Assembly (NCBI GenBank): GCA_004335835.1
Contig: RWJK01001113.1
Location: 56,886 to 120,885 of the forward strand
Direction: 5' to 3'
Length of the DNA: 64,000 bases
Source: Scenedesmus sp. ARA3
Lineage: Eukaryota; Chlorophyta; Chlorophyceae; Sphaeropleales; Scenedesmaceae
Shown: in pieces, positions 1 through 11,502 of the stretch
Layout: the number at the start of each line of letters is the position of its first letter
Numbering within the stretch: the first letter of the stretch is position 1
Position numbers and translations under genes: made by a program
The notes under the pieces: generated by a model
The model's database searches: none
Seen by the model: only the letters and a program-made list of their open reading frames with translations
Told to the model about the DNA's origin: nothing

Positions 1-108
1 CTCCCTTTCGCAGACATCTTGGGCCTCATCTCACCTCCAGAGGTGTCTACATCTAGATAACCTGCAAGTGCTGGTGCTCTCCGGCCTAGGTCTGACTGGC
101 AACTTTCT
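1..108 (+). repeat. Partial exon echo of the LRR exon
   Basis: A diverged direct copy of about 246-323, from the cgctgacata/gacatc stretch through the 'ggtctgactggcaact' core. It lies in the preceding intron and carries an in-frame stop, so it is not translatable as LRR. Confidence 0.75.
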
Positions 109-2571
109 GTGCACATGCAGGTCCCAACACCCCTCCGCGCTTCTGCCGCGTATGGGCCGGTATCTCCTGCGATGCAAGCTACCGCGTCAGCGGCCTCAAT
201 CTCACCGCCTTGGGCCTAGACGGCCAGTTATCATCACTCACTTTCGCTGACATAACGGGCCTCATCTCACCTCTAGACAACCTGCAAGTGCTAGTGCTCT
301 CCGGCCTCGGTCTGACTGGCAACCTAAGTGACGCCACTGGAACAGGCCTCGATGCGTTTCCCAAGCTGCAGCACTTGGACATCAGCAAGAGCTCAGCAAT
401 AGTGGGGCAGCTGCCAGATCGCTGGGCCGGGCTGATTGATTTGAGGGTGCTGCAAGTGTCGGGCAGCGGCATCGGCGGCACGTTGCCTGGCAGCTTTGCG
501 TCACTGCAGCAGCTGCGGGAGCTGCACGCGGCCGATTGCAAAGGGCTGACAGGATCACTGCCAGTGGAGTTCGGGTGAGTGCAATGATGCAGCAGGCCTG
601 GTGCAGGCTGTCAAAGATTTGGAGATTCGCACCTGCCACACAGACATGTGCTGGAGGTTTGCCCAGGGCTGACAGGGATGCTGCCAGTGGAGTTCGGGTG
701 AGTTAGGGTTTAGGGTTGAAGCAGAGGGCGTTGCCTGGCAGCTTTGCTTCACTGCAGCAGCTGCGGGAGCTGCGGGCGGCGGCTTGCCCAGGGCTGACAG
801 GGACGCTGCCAGTCGAGTTCGGGTGAGTTAGGGTTTAGGGTTTAGGCAGAGGGCGTTGCCTGGCAGCTTTGCTTCGCTGCAGCAGCTGCGGGAGCTAAGG
901 GCGGCTGATTGCAGAGGGCTGACAGGGACGCTGCCAGTGGAGTACGGGTGAGTTGTGGGTGCAATGGTACGCGTTAGGCTGCAGCATGTAGCTGTAGGTG
1001 GGTCCAGGTAGGGGGTGTGGAGCCCAGGGGCGCCGCCCTGGCCGCACACACCCTCTCTCCAGCCTTAACTTACCCAGGCGCTGCAGAGCGGCCTGGGTGG
1101 CCACTCACTCACTCACTGGTAGGTGATAGGAGTCAGCTGACAGGGACGCTGCCAGTAGTACGGGTGAGCTGCTGAGAGAGACTTTGCAGGTTGCATGTTG
1201 TGAGCGCAGGCGCACGCGTAAGGCTGCAGCTTGTTGTCAATGTAGCTGTAGGCGGGTGATTGGTGTGGGCTGACAGGGACGCAGCCAGTCGAATTCGGGT
1301 GAGTGCAATGGCAGATACTTTGCAGGTTACTTGTTGTTGTGAGCGCAGGCGTACGCGTACGGCTGCAGCATGTATAGTGGTAGCTGTAGGCGGGTGATTG
1401 GTGTGGGCTGACAGGGACGCTGCCAGTGGAGCACGGGTGAGCTGCTGACAGCTGTCAGAGACTTTGCAGGTTACATGTGTGAGCGCAGGCGTACGCGTAA
1501 GGCTGCAGCATGTAGCTGTAGGCGGGTGATTGGTGTCGGCTGACAGGGCCCTTGACAGTCAAGTTCAGGTGGGTGCAATGATGCCGCAGGCCTAATTACA
1601 GGCCATCAAAGGTTAAAGGTTTGTACCTGCCACATTCGCATGTGCTGCTTAAACGTGTGGTGATGGAGGTGCAGGGCACTGCGCCTGCAACTCTTGTCTC
1701 TGCTGCAGTTGGCAGTGCACGGTGGCTGTGTTGCCGTTGCATGCAGATCGCAATCGGGCAGCCGGCAACATGCAGCGGAGTTGAACGTATTGTGCAACAA
1801 GTAGAACCGCGGCGCATATGTGGGTCAAAGCACGGGTGTACTGTGCCAAAACACACGCATCTGCTGCCATCGCTGCATGCGCATGGCCTGTTTGCAGGAT
1901 GCTCACAAACCTGGAAGTGCTAGAAATCACAGGCAGCGGCATCACCGGCACCCTGCCTCCAGAGTATGCCGACCCGACGGCCGTGAAAGCAGTCCGCGCA
2001 CGCAGCATTGCTGCTGCTGCAAAGGCTGCCGTCGCTCAGAGAGAGGCACAACAGGCACTCGATGACTCAGCGGTGATGATCGGGGCCGTGCAACCAGTTG
2101 CAGCAGCAGCAGCAGCAGCAGCAGACACTGGCAAGATGCATTCCAAGCTCAGCCGCAGAAGCAGTGTCAGCATGCTACTAGGAAGCATCCGCACAGCACA
2201 CACCCCGACTCGCCAGCATCGGCAGGCAGCAGCACAGCGAGCAGTGGCAGCACTGAGCAGCAGTCCTGCTGATGCACTGGGCCTGACAAAGTTGCAGAGG
2301 CTGCTGCTGAGCGGCAACGCGTTGCAGGGCCAGCTGCCTGCCAGTTATGCCAAACTGAAGCAACTCCAGGGGCGCTGTGCAGCCAGCCAGTTCCGACCTC
2401 ATCAATTGAAGTTTGTATGACATACAACACCCGATGCGTCATGTTGTGAGAACTCACGAGTGCGCTTGGCATTTTGAAGTTGGAACTAATGTACAGTGAC
2501 TCAAGTGTTGCTTTGCACATGTGCACGTCTTGGTGTGTGCATGCAGACCAGCAAACTCAGCCAGCAGTGCT

Positions 2572-2617
<46 letters not shown>

Positions 2618-3492
2618 GCCGCTGGTGCTGCTGCTGCTGCTGCTGCTGCCGCTGTCACTGCTGCAGGTTATCGATGTTTCCGACAACATGCTGACAGGCT
2701 CACTGCCCACTTTTTACGCCACACTGACGCGCTTGACAGTCCTGCGGCTCGGCCGCAACCGGCTTCAAGGCCAGCTGCCTGGCCCCTGTGTCAGCTTGAG
2801 GCAGCTGGCAGTGCTTGATGTCAGCAGCAACCAACTCACAGATGATACGTGAACTGAACTTGATCCGTTTGCTGTGCATGCTTTGAAACTCTGCAAACTC
2901 CATGTTAACAGGTGCATGCAGCATGCAGTGCAAGCCACACAGTGACTTCTGCAGCGCCTCAATTGCAGCTGCACTGCACCGCAGCTGCGTAGTATACTGA
3001 GTCAAGATGGGATGTTACTGCTGGTGCAGCTGGATCTGCTGCCATGCACTATGCGTCCATGAACGCCGTGCATAGACATGGGGCTCCAGCAGAGCTGCAA
3101 ACGTCTATTTCACAGATGTGCATGTGCAATGCGCGACGAGAACAATCCCGAATGCACAAGTCATCATGCTAGAAGAGTTGACCCTGCAGCTGCTTACAAC
3201 GTGTATCATCTGAATGGCAACCCCAATGCTTTTGTTGCATTTTGTTCCAAGTTATGTGGCTCACTTCTCAGGCACTGTATTCCTGCTGTGGGCATTTTTT
3301 GCAGGCTCGGTACCGGTCAACTGGGATTTCCTGGCAAGACCAGACTTCAAGCTGCAGTGCCTGCTGCTGCAGGGCAATGTCAACGAGCTCATCAGCGCTG
3401 AAACGAAGGCGGATTTTGAGGCCAATTCACGGAAGAGGATGCCGCCGTTGGGCCTTGCTATCAATGATGCTGGTGACCCTCTCTGCGTGTGA
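1..3492 (+). CDS. Extracellular-type leucine-rich-repeat protein, 5' end outside the window
   Basis: Coding exons can be joined at 121-574, 1898-2369, 2667-2841 and 3305-3492 (stop TGA at 3490). The first exon encodes a plant-type LRR N-terminal cap (CRVWAGISCD) followed by repeats of the L..L.L..N.LtG.lP kind, such as LTGSLPVEF, ITGTLPPEYA and NMLTGSLP. The second exon holds a ~110-residue Ala/Ser-rich insert between two LRR stretches. Such LRRs normally sit outside the cell, in receptor-like or cell-wall proteins, but no signal peptide or membrane segment is in the window. The phase-correct ends of the second and third exons are not followed by GT (they read gggcgc and atgata). The gene is therefore either decaying, wrongly sequenced there, or spliced unusually. 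The LRR family call is firm; a specific role cannot be given. Confidence 0.7.
660..1572 (+). repeat. Array of seven echoes of an LRR exon 3' end
   Basis: Seven diverged copies of the exon end 'ctgacagggacgctgccagt', most followed by a gtgag-like donor, lie near 669, 790, 918, 1137, 1270, 1408 and 1540. The first copies include about 90 bp of the exon. The later ones have been amplified together with intron sequence into units of about 130 bp. All are direct repeats within the single intron 575-1897. Confidence 0.85.
2574..2660 (+). repeat. (CTG)n tract before an LRR exon acceptor
   Basis: Near-pure CTG triplets interrupted by a few CCG/GTG units run into the acceptor ctgcag. Here they serve as the pyrimidine-rich 3' part of an intron, a use seen repeatedly in this window. 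Confidence 0.8.
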
Positions 3493-3589
3493 CCCCTCGA
3501 TGGGTTGCAATGATAGTTTCAGATCACAAGCAGCACACCAGGTCGTGCAACAAAGGTGTTCAGAACAGCCGTGCAAGTATCAAAGTTGT

Positions 3590-3727
3590 TGGAAGTTTTG
3601 CATTGCCACTTTTGAATACTACTGGGAAGTTATGCATTGCCACTTTTGAATACTACTGGGAAGTTTTGCATTGCCACTTCTGAATAGTACTGGGAAGTTT
3701 TGCATTGCCACTTCCCAATTCTACTGG
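3590..3727 (+). repeat. 34-bp tandem repeat, four units
   Basis: Four head-to-tail units with core 'gcattgccact' and ending ctact, diverging by a few bases each. It lies about 100 bp after the LRR stop, so probably in its 3' UTR or terminator region. Confidence 0.85.
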
Positions 3728-4753
3728 GTGAGCTACAGCGTGGAGAAGGTTGTCAGTGAAGGCAGCAGTCTGCCGCCCATACATTGCGCAAATTTGCATT
3801 TTTCATGCTAGACTGTCCATCTTTACATCTTGCACCGCATGCGTATGCTGCAGCTGCCAGATCAAAGAACGTCGGTTTAGTCATAATGATGATGGTTAGA
3901 TGACGTCCCTTGCGCACAGCACTTTCTCATGCCGCAGCTTGCTTGGCGGCCAGCCAGCCGCTGCACACCGCAACAACCACCAGCCTTTGACATGTGTTGC
4001 CTGTGGGTCTCATCCAGAACAGGTGTATTGAAAACAAGCTCACTTCCTGAAATGCTGCGTATGATGCCGTCTGGCTGATGTACAGTCTCTTTCATTCTCC
4101 CTTTGAGCGTCTCGTCGGCTCCTGATAGGGGTTCCCACTCCTTGGTTGAGTGGAGCATGTAATGTATTGTGTCCTATTGAAACAATGTGGGGTTATGATC
4201 ATGCAGTTGTAACTGTACGACAGCTGCTGGTGCAGAATTTAAAGAGTTAAAGTCAGTTTGACACTGTGTTGCATTGGTAAACAAACCACAACAACCATAA
4301 TGGACAACTGAGGAGGATCCTCCTGTCCGGACAGGCTCTTACATAGGCCACGTATACGTGACAGAGGAGCCATTGAGGAGCCCTGCAAAATCCCCACACT
4401 GTGGGTTGTAAAGGGTGAGTTTGCATTTTACAACATGTAAGCAGGACCTGTGGTTGCGGCACAACACTGAGCACTGCAAGCCTAAGCTGCCGGAGCCAAA
4501 TGAGCCACCAACGGCTGCCGCGCCCACAGCCTCTGCATCCACGCCGCCATCTCATCTTTCCCTCGTACATAGTCTCTGTGACAGTTGCAATCCCCGCACA
4601 ATACACACAGCATTAAGCACTTCAAGCCTGAGCTGCGGGAGGTGCCTGAACTGCCTACATCCTCTGCACCCACGCTGCCAGTTCCGCCTGTGCACGCCTC
4701 CTGCTGCCGCTGCCGCTGCTGCGCCGTATGAGCCCCACATGACACCAAGCATC
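3728..4753. other. Intergenic region between two convergent genes
   Basis: No coding region with recognisable homology or splice-compatible exons is seen. Several TGTAA/TTACA pentamers occur (for example TTACA at 4428-4432, which is TGTAA on the minus strand), fitting 3' ends of the flanking convergent genes. Confidence 0.5.
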
Positions 4754-7076
4754 TCAAGCGTGAGCTGCCTGAGCTGCTGGTGCTGCCTGAGCTGCGGGAC
4801 CCGCCTGAGCTGCCTGCTGCTGCTGCTGCTGCTGTTCCTGTTGTGCCTGGATCATCTGCCTCCGCGCCGCGCGGGCCGCAAGCTCAGCAACCGCCGCCTG
4901 ACGCATCTCCTCAACCATTCGCCGCCGCTCCGCCAGCAGCGCAGTGCGCTCCCTGCCCTCGTCCTCCCGCCCCTGCAACCGCTTCAGCAGCTTGTTGCCC
5001 AGCTGCACCGCCTTCCTGCACTCCGCCTTCTTGCCATTCTCACCCCCCACAGACGGGGCGCCCCGCTCACTGGCCAGCGCTGCCTCCACTGCTGGCTGGA
5101 TGTTGGGGATTGCTTGCAGCAGCGCCAAATTTGCTGCGTGCTGCTTGGTGAGCTTGAGCAGCGCGCGCACCGCCTCCATGCGCGCCAGCCTGCAGGAGTC
5201 CTGCAGCAGTGTGGCCAGGCCTGCCAGCACACCCTGCAGCAGCAGCATGACAAGCAGGCAGATTCACTAGTGAGGCAAGAGCTTGGACGCACGGCCTGCC
5301 ATGCTGCCTAAGCACCATTTTCAGCCTGCAGGAGTCCTGCAGCAGCGCGGCCAAGCCTGCCAGCACGCCCTGCAGCAGCAGCATCATGTGTCAGTGACAC
5401 ACAGGCATGTTACATTGGCATGTCAAAGCACGACATGCGCGCCAGCTTGCAGGAGTCCTGCAGCAACGCTGCCAGGCACTCACATGCAGGTCACATGCTG
5501 GTAGTCTGCATTGCATAGGCATGCGAACGCACCTATGAGACCATGCACAAGATGCTGGCAGTTACGCCTGGTGTCACACTCATCTGATCCTTGCTGGCAG
5601 TACATCGTAAGACCACAGCAGCTGCACCTGTGCGGCCCCAAGCCTTGTCTGGTGCTCAGTGAGGTTGCCCAGGCATGTGGCTGCTGCGCGGCGCATGGCC
5701 ACCTCCTCATGGTACAGCAGCACCGTGATGTGCGGCAATGCGTTGGGGGCCTCTACAATGCCAGCCTGCAGGATCAGCAACAGCAGCAGTATGTATGAAA
5801 ATCTTTTTTCTAGCGGGGCCAGTGCCTGGCTGGAAGGCTTGCAGGAGTACTGTTCAAGCAGGACAAGCACCTCCAAGCTACAGCTTGCTGGCTGGCTGCT
5901 GCAAGCGTTGTGTTGCGTTCCACACGTGCTTGCATACAATTGTATGCATTTGCCTCACCTGCTGCTCCTTCTGCATGACGCCTGAGCGCACCGCCAGCAC
6001 CTGCAGCGCCTGCAGCCGGCGCGCCTCATAGCTGCCATCAGCAGCCCCAGGCCCCAGCAGGGCCAGCAGCTCAGCTGTCTTCATTTGCTTGTCGATCTTA
6101 GGCTGCTTTGAAGCTGGCGGGGTGGGCTTGGCGTAGCAGCCTGCACGTCCCAGCATGCTGCGGGCTGCTGCTCTGGGCGCTGGCATGTGTGGAGGGGGGT
6201 GCGGGGGGCCTGCAAGTACAGTATGGACATGCATTTGAGTGCAGAGTTTCCTGCAAGCACCGCATGTAGAGGGATCTGGGTGCAGCGGTCCTGCAAGCAC
6301 GCAAGTACAGGGTTTGGGTGCGGGGCTGTTGCAAGCACGGCACGCACAGGGCTTTGGTTTCTTCTGCATGTCTTTTGCCGGGGTGCACGTTGCTGGGACT
6401 TGGTGCAGCAGGCAGCTGGTGTGGCGTCCTGCGGCGCACTGCGCTGGCAGCTGCATCCAACCAACCCAATTGCATGGCACATATAGAGCTATGTGCACGT
6501 TTCCTGCAAGCATTTGCAACACAGCTTGCCGGCTGTCACCTGCTTTGGTGGATGATTCTGCGCGGTTGCTGTTGGTGCGCTGCCGCTTGGCTGCTGGGTC
6601 AACCAGGCGCAGCTCCTCTGTGAGGGAGTCAACCATGCTGCGCAGTGAGGCCAGCAGCTCAACATCCCTGTAGCCCTCAGCAGCGCCCCTGCAGGAACCG
6701 TGAGCAAGGTGCATGCAAACAGTGGGCAAATCAAAAGCAGCAGAAAGGTTTGTATCCCAGTGGTACTGCTGCTGCCTTGTTGATGTCAGCATGCTCTGCC
6801 GTGGCATCGCAGCAGTACTACAGTAGCAGTATTTCAGCAGCAGGCATGCGATACTGTTTCAGTGTTTCATGTATCAGCAGTCTTATCCATGGCAAGCCAC
6901 GAACAGCTGCTGCCTCAATTGGACTGCTGATACACCTGGCAGAAGACAGCAGCTACAGCTCTTCTGCTGGTCCACCCTAACGACGCAGCAGCACATTCGC
7001 ACCTATTGAGCTCCGCCTCTAAGTTATCCCTCGCGTTTTGTGAACTGCATCGGAGCTCGTGTGCGTTCATCAACAT
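4754..7076 (-). CDS. Armadillo-like repeat / coiled-coil protein, 340 aa
   Basis: Five exons join in phase: 7076-7003, 6688-6540, 6140-5959, 5765-5628 and 5233-4754. The N-terminal ~75 residues look helical and include a basic patch KRQR that could be a nuclear signal. The middle (about residues 137-235) carries ARM/HEAT-like helices: the AMRRAAATCLGNLTEH stretch is a typical ARM helix 2-3, and GVLAGLATLLQDSCRLARME follows. The C-terminus (about residues 240-340) is an Arg/Glu/Ala-rich coiled coil ending in poly-Q and a QAAPA-type repeat. ARM proteins are protein-binding scaffolds; no partner can be named. ATG at 7076 has a second in-frame ATG at 7070. The alternative, that these exons are the tail of the upstream BTB gene, is disfavoured because that gene has its own stop at 8089. 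Confidence 0.65.
5325..5475 (-). repeat. Two 5' echoes of the last ARM exon
   Basis: Two diverged copies of the acceptor-proximal part of the exon starting at 5233 (core 'caggagtcctgcagca' on the plus strand), at about 5325-5385 and 5440-5475, inside the intron just upstream of that exon. Confidence 0.75.
6190..6360. repeat. Degenerate minisatellite in an ARM-gene intron
   Basis: Imperfect units of roughly 35-45 bp share the core 'cctgcaagcac' followed by 'gggtgcggg' or 'gggtgcagcgg'. They lie entirely within the intron 6539-6141. Confidence 0.55.
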
Positions 7077-8088
7077 TGCTGCAGACGCTTTTGGCGGGAC
7101 GACTGCAGAAGCTAGCAAGCGGTCTCCGTTTCAGCTAATTCACGCGGTCTTCTGCTCAATAAAAACTTCTTGCCAAATTGGTTTACAGAATGTCTGTTGA
7201 GCACCTGCTCGAAGACGAGCCGTTTGGACAGGTGGCACATAAACCCGCCCTCGATCAGCAGATGCCAGGCATTGCCTATGTCGCGTCTTGTGTGAGACCG
7301 CGGAAGAATCAACATCCTTTGGGCATTACATGGCATGCACAGCGCAGCCTGTAGGGACATACAGCAGAAGCCACAGGATGTTAGGCTGGCTTGTACAGGT
7401 GGTACAACAGCCAGTTGGCGGGTGCCCTTAACACACACTGTGCAAGGTGGCACCCACATGAACCAAGCATTTGATAACTACACAACGCTGCTCGGCACCA
7501 CTGTACAGGCCGAACCAACATTGCACATGCAAAGGACACAAGGGCATGCAGGCGTACAGCAAGTGGTGTGCGGTCATCGCCGGCACCTGAACAACAGAGC
7601 TGCATGCATGAGCCTCCTGTCCAAACATTTCATCTTGAACATCATCTGCCACCTGACATGCACTGCACGACTGCATATGAAAGTACACTCACTATGCCCA
7701 GCGCCACAGCAGCAATCGGAGGATGCCTCCAGAGCAGTCAGTGCAGGTATACAGTCCGGCACCCTGAATGCTGTTCCAGACCAGCACTTGAGCCACACAC
7801 AACAGTGCCAGGATGCAGCCACCCCAGCCGTTGCTACTCGCACTGGTCGATGCTGCAGCGCAGGTGGATCTTGCCGTCATAGAAAAACTGCCGCAGCGCC
7901 TGCTCGCTGTCCCAGTCTGTGATCCTCAGGAAGTTCCTGAAGCCCCAGCCCGCAGTGCCGCACACAAAGCCGCTCTCCATGCCGATCCCAAGTCACCACA
8001 GGTGGATATTGCCACAGCTTCGCGCTGACCAATGCTGCAGGGCAGGCACAGCTGTGCTGCTGCGCAGGCGGGTCTTGATGCAGCACGC
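7077..8088. other. Spacer between BTB and ARM genes
   Basis: Downstream of the BTB stop and upstream of the ARM start, both on the minus strand. Apart from the echo at 7834-7979 no coding sequence is supported. The ARM promoter should lie at its low-coordinate end; no clear TATA element was identified. Confidence 0.4.
7834..7979 (-). repeat. Downstream echo of the BTB terminal exon, with its own stop
   Basis: A copy of the last ~145 bp of the BTB coding region (MESGFVCGTAGWGF... to CSIDQCE), 110 bp beyond the true stop. It reads QFFYDGKIHLRCSIDQCE and then TAG where the gene has RFFYDGK... and TGA. The frame is intact, so a read-through or alternative terminal exon cannot be excluded, but no acceptor precedes it. 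Confidence 0.8.
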
Positions 8089-11000
8089 TCACTCGCACTG
8101 GTCAATGCTGCAGCGCAGGTGAATCTTGCCGTCATAGAAGAACCGCCGCAGAGCCTGCTCACTGTCCCAGTCTGTGATCCTCAGGAAGTTCCTGAAGCCC
8201 CAGCCCGCAGTGCCGCACACAAAGCCGCTCTCCATGCGGTTCACAAAAGAGAAGTCCCCGGACACCACCTCGCGCGCTGCCAGCTGGCCTCGGAAGTAGA
8301 GCACGTCGGGCAGGTGCGTGGCGCTGCCGATCTGCAGGAGCAATGCAAAGCAACGCAAGACAGTAGATGTCAGCAGGCAGAGGCAGTGATAAGGATCGGC
8401 ACGCTGGCCTCGGAGGTAGAGCACGTCCGGCAGGTGCGTGGCGCTGCCGATCTGCAGTAGATGTTGCAGCAAAAGGAAGCCAAGAATGGGACAAGGTGGT
8501 CAGCAGGTTAGCAGATTGAAAAATGGGGGAAGACTACCAAGAACAGACCAGGCAGAAGTGCGACGACAAATCAGCGCGCTGCACAGCAAAATGTTGAAGG
8601 TTATGTGTCCAACTTGTGAGCGTGCTGTGGCCAGCCCCTCGACACTCCTAAACTCCTGCAAGATGATTGCGATTGTGCAGCTGCCTGCAGCTGCAGGAGA
8701 CTTGTTTTCGGCATCATCTGGCCTGGGCCCTCCCGGCAGTCGTACAACCATCAAGCGCATGTCATCCTTGCTGCGCACTCACCGCAATGCGTGCCGTGGT
8801 GCCCACAAAGACATCGATGCTGGAGGCTGACGCAGCAGCAGCTGCGCTGTTGGCCTGCGGCTTTGCCGGAGGCTCCAGCACCTGCAGCGGCAGCAGCAGC
8901 AGTGCATTGAATTAAATCTTGTGAAGCACAAACACAAACACAAACCACTGAAGAGATAAGGGCTATATCAACAAGGAATTGCAGGCCCCTGCTGAGTCCA
9001 CCTCAGACGGCAGTATAATAAGGGGTGTGAACAGCACAGCGGGCACCTGCGAAGCCGTGCATGCACATGCCGCAAGCGCTGGAAATCTAGTACAGGACAA
9101 TACACCAGCAACAGCAGCAGCAGCAGCAGCAGCATCAGCACCAGCGCACCTGCAGCACCAGCTGCCACTGGAAGCCGTTGAAGTAGTGCGGCTCCGAGTA
9201 GCGGTCCACTGTCACCTTGCTGGCCCTGCAAAAGCAACAAAGACACAAGCAGCGGCAGCAAGCATATTCATAGCAAGCGAATGAGCTGTGGTGAGGTATT
9301 GCGGCTGAGAGTAGCGGTTCATAGTCACTTTGCCAGCCCTGCACCGCACAAGCATCATCAACAACATGCCCCACCTGACTGCGCGATCATGGCCTTGACA
9401 GCAGCCGGCTCCGGCACCCACTCGACGGCAACCACCCCCATCAACACCATATCATTGAAACATAAAATTTGTGCGCCCGTACCTGAACTGTGCAATCATG
9501 GCCTTGACAGCAGCCAGCTCAGCACCCACTCAAACTGCAGCCTGTCTGTAAGCAACTACCTTCAACCAAACAACCTCAAACCAGATGTACTTGTCTTTAC
9601 CTGAACTGCGCGATCATGGCCTTCACTGCAGCCAGCTCCAGATCCCACTCAAACTGCTGCCTGTATGTGAACCCACCCCCAATACAAACATACCAAAACA
9701 TATCAAAATGTATGATTCCTACCTGAACTGTGCAATCATGGCCTTCACTGCAGCCAGCTCCAGCACCCACTCAAACTGCAGCCGGGTGACAGCGCTGCGC
9801 GCACGCGGCGCAGCATACAGCACCTGCAACGCAGGCAGCAGCAGCCGCGGCAGCAGCAGGAGGTCAACACGCTTGCAGGACAGCGCTGGTCAGCACGTGC
9901 GCAGGATGCACCCCATCTGCAAGCTTGCAGGACAAGCGAATCCATGATGTCGCATGCTTGGAGGAGCACCGCAGATATTCAAGATTATGTTGCTAGCTGC
10001 AGGGCTAAACACAGCAGCATACAATGACACCTTCTGCACGGCTCGCACCTTCATCCATAGCAAGCGTCTGGACATGCTGTGCCTGCTGTGCAGGCAACAG
10101 TGCTACTGCTGGCTGCCTTTAATCTTCTACATCCTAAGCAGCATCATAGTAATACTCTTGTACTGCCCGCACCTTCATGCGCGGGAATCGGCTGGGCATG
10201 CTGTGCATGCTGTGCATGCTATGCATGCTATGCAGGCCACAGTGCTACTGCTGGCTGCCAACTACTCTGAACCCACAGCAGCATGACATAGCAGCTCTGC
10301 ACAGCCCACACCTTCATCCGTAAGAAGGGCTGGGCATGCTGTGCGTGCTGTGTATGCAAGAATGTGAGTGCTAGATGCCGAATTTTAACTACACCAGCAC
10401 GAACCGCACCTTCATGCGCGGGAAGCGGCTGGGCATGCTGTGCAGGCCACAGTGCTACTGTTGGCTGCCATGTAAACTTATTCCAAAGCAGCATAATAAT
10501 AATACTCTTGTACTGCCCACACCTTCATGCGCGGGAAGCGGCTGGGCATGCTGTGCAGCTTGTTGCGCGTGGCCTCGTTGGCGGCGGCGTAGCGCGCTGC
10601 GGCAGCAGCAGCAGCAGCAGCAGCAGACCAGAGCAGGCAGGCAGCGCCAAAGTTGTCATGTGTTGCCTTAACACAGGCTGGCCACTGCTGCATGGCTAGC
10701 AGTGAATGCCAGTCCGGTTGCTGACAGCGTGGCGTGCAAGCGCTTACATATCAAGACAAGACGTTGTCTAGTTGATATTCAAGCCAATCAGCTGCTGCCC
10801 ACCTGCTGCCATCAGCGCCTCTGCTGTTGCAACATTGGCCATGACTGGCAGTCGCTTCACCTCTGAACTCCGCAAAGTGTCAAAGCCCAGCACAGTCACA
10901 GAGAAGCAGCTCTCTATACGCGCACCTGCAGCCATCAGCGCCTCTGTTGTTGCCACATTGGCCATGACCGGCAGCCGCTTCAGTACACTCCCAAGGAAGG

Positions 11001-11471
11001 CAGGCGACAGGTGCTGCAGCCGCACCTGCAACGCACAGGCAAATTAAGCACAAAATACATTGATCCAGCGTTGCTGGGGTTGCGGCTGAGACAGCGAATT
11101 TTAACTGTTCTCACAGTTGACAGCATCATTAATGAGACTGCTGATGTCACGTTGTGATGCCTGCAGGAACGTACACAGGGAGAGTCCAGGCAGGCATTGC
11201 TATTACAGCAGCAGCTGAATCTCCACGTATACACCACAGGGTGCCTTCCAATGCTGCTTTATATCATATGCGCCAGCTGCTGCTGCTGCTTCCTGCCACA
11301 CGCCACAACACATGGGCAAGTAAAGGGTGCCATTCTTATACCAAGCAGCTGTGTGCATGTCAACTCACCAGCTCCGCAAGCTCCTTATGCGCCAGCTGCT
11401 GCTGCTGCAGCTGCTGCGCCGCATTGGCTGCGGCACCCCAGCCCTGCTGCACCTGCAGCTGCTGCTGCTGC

Positions 11472-11502
<31 letters not shown>

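Noticed and set aside
4415..5311. Long open frame on the plus strand (298 codons)
   Set aside because: It is antisense to the ARM-gene exon, rich in Leu/Pro/Cys from triplet DNA, and has no homology or splice context.
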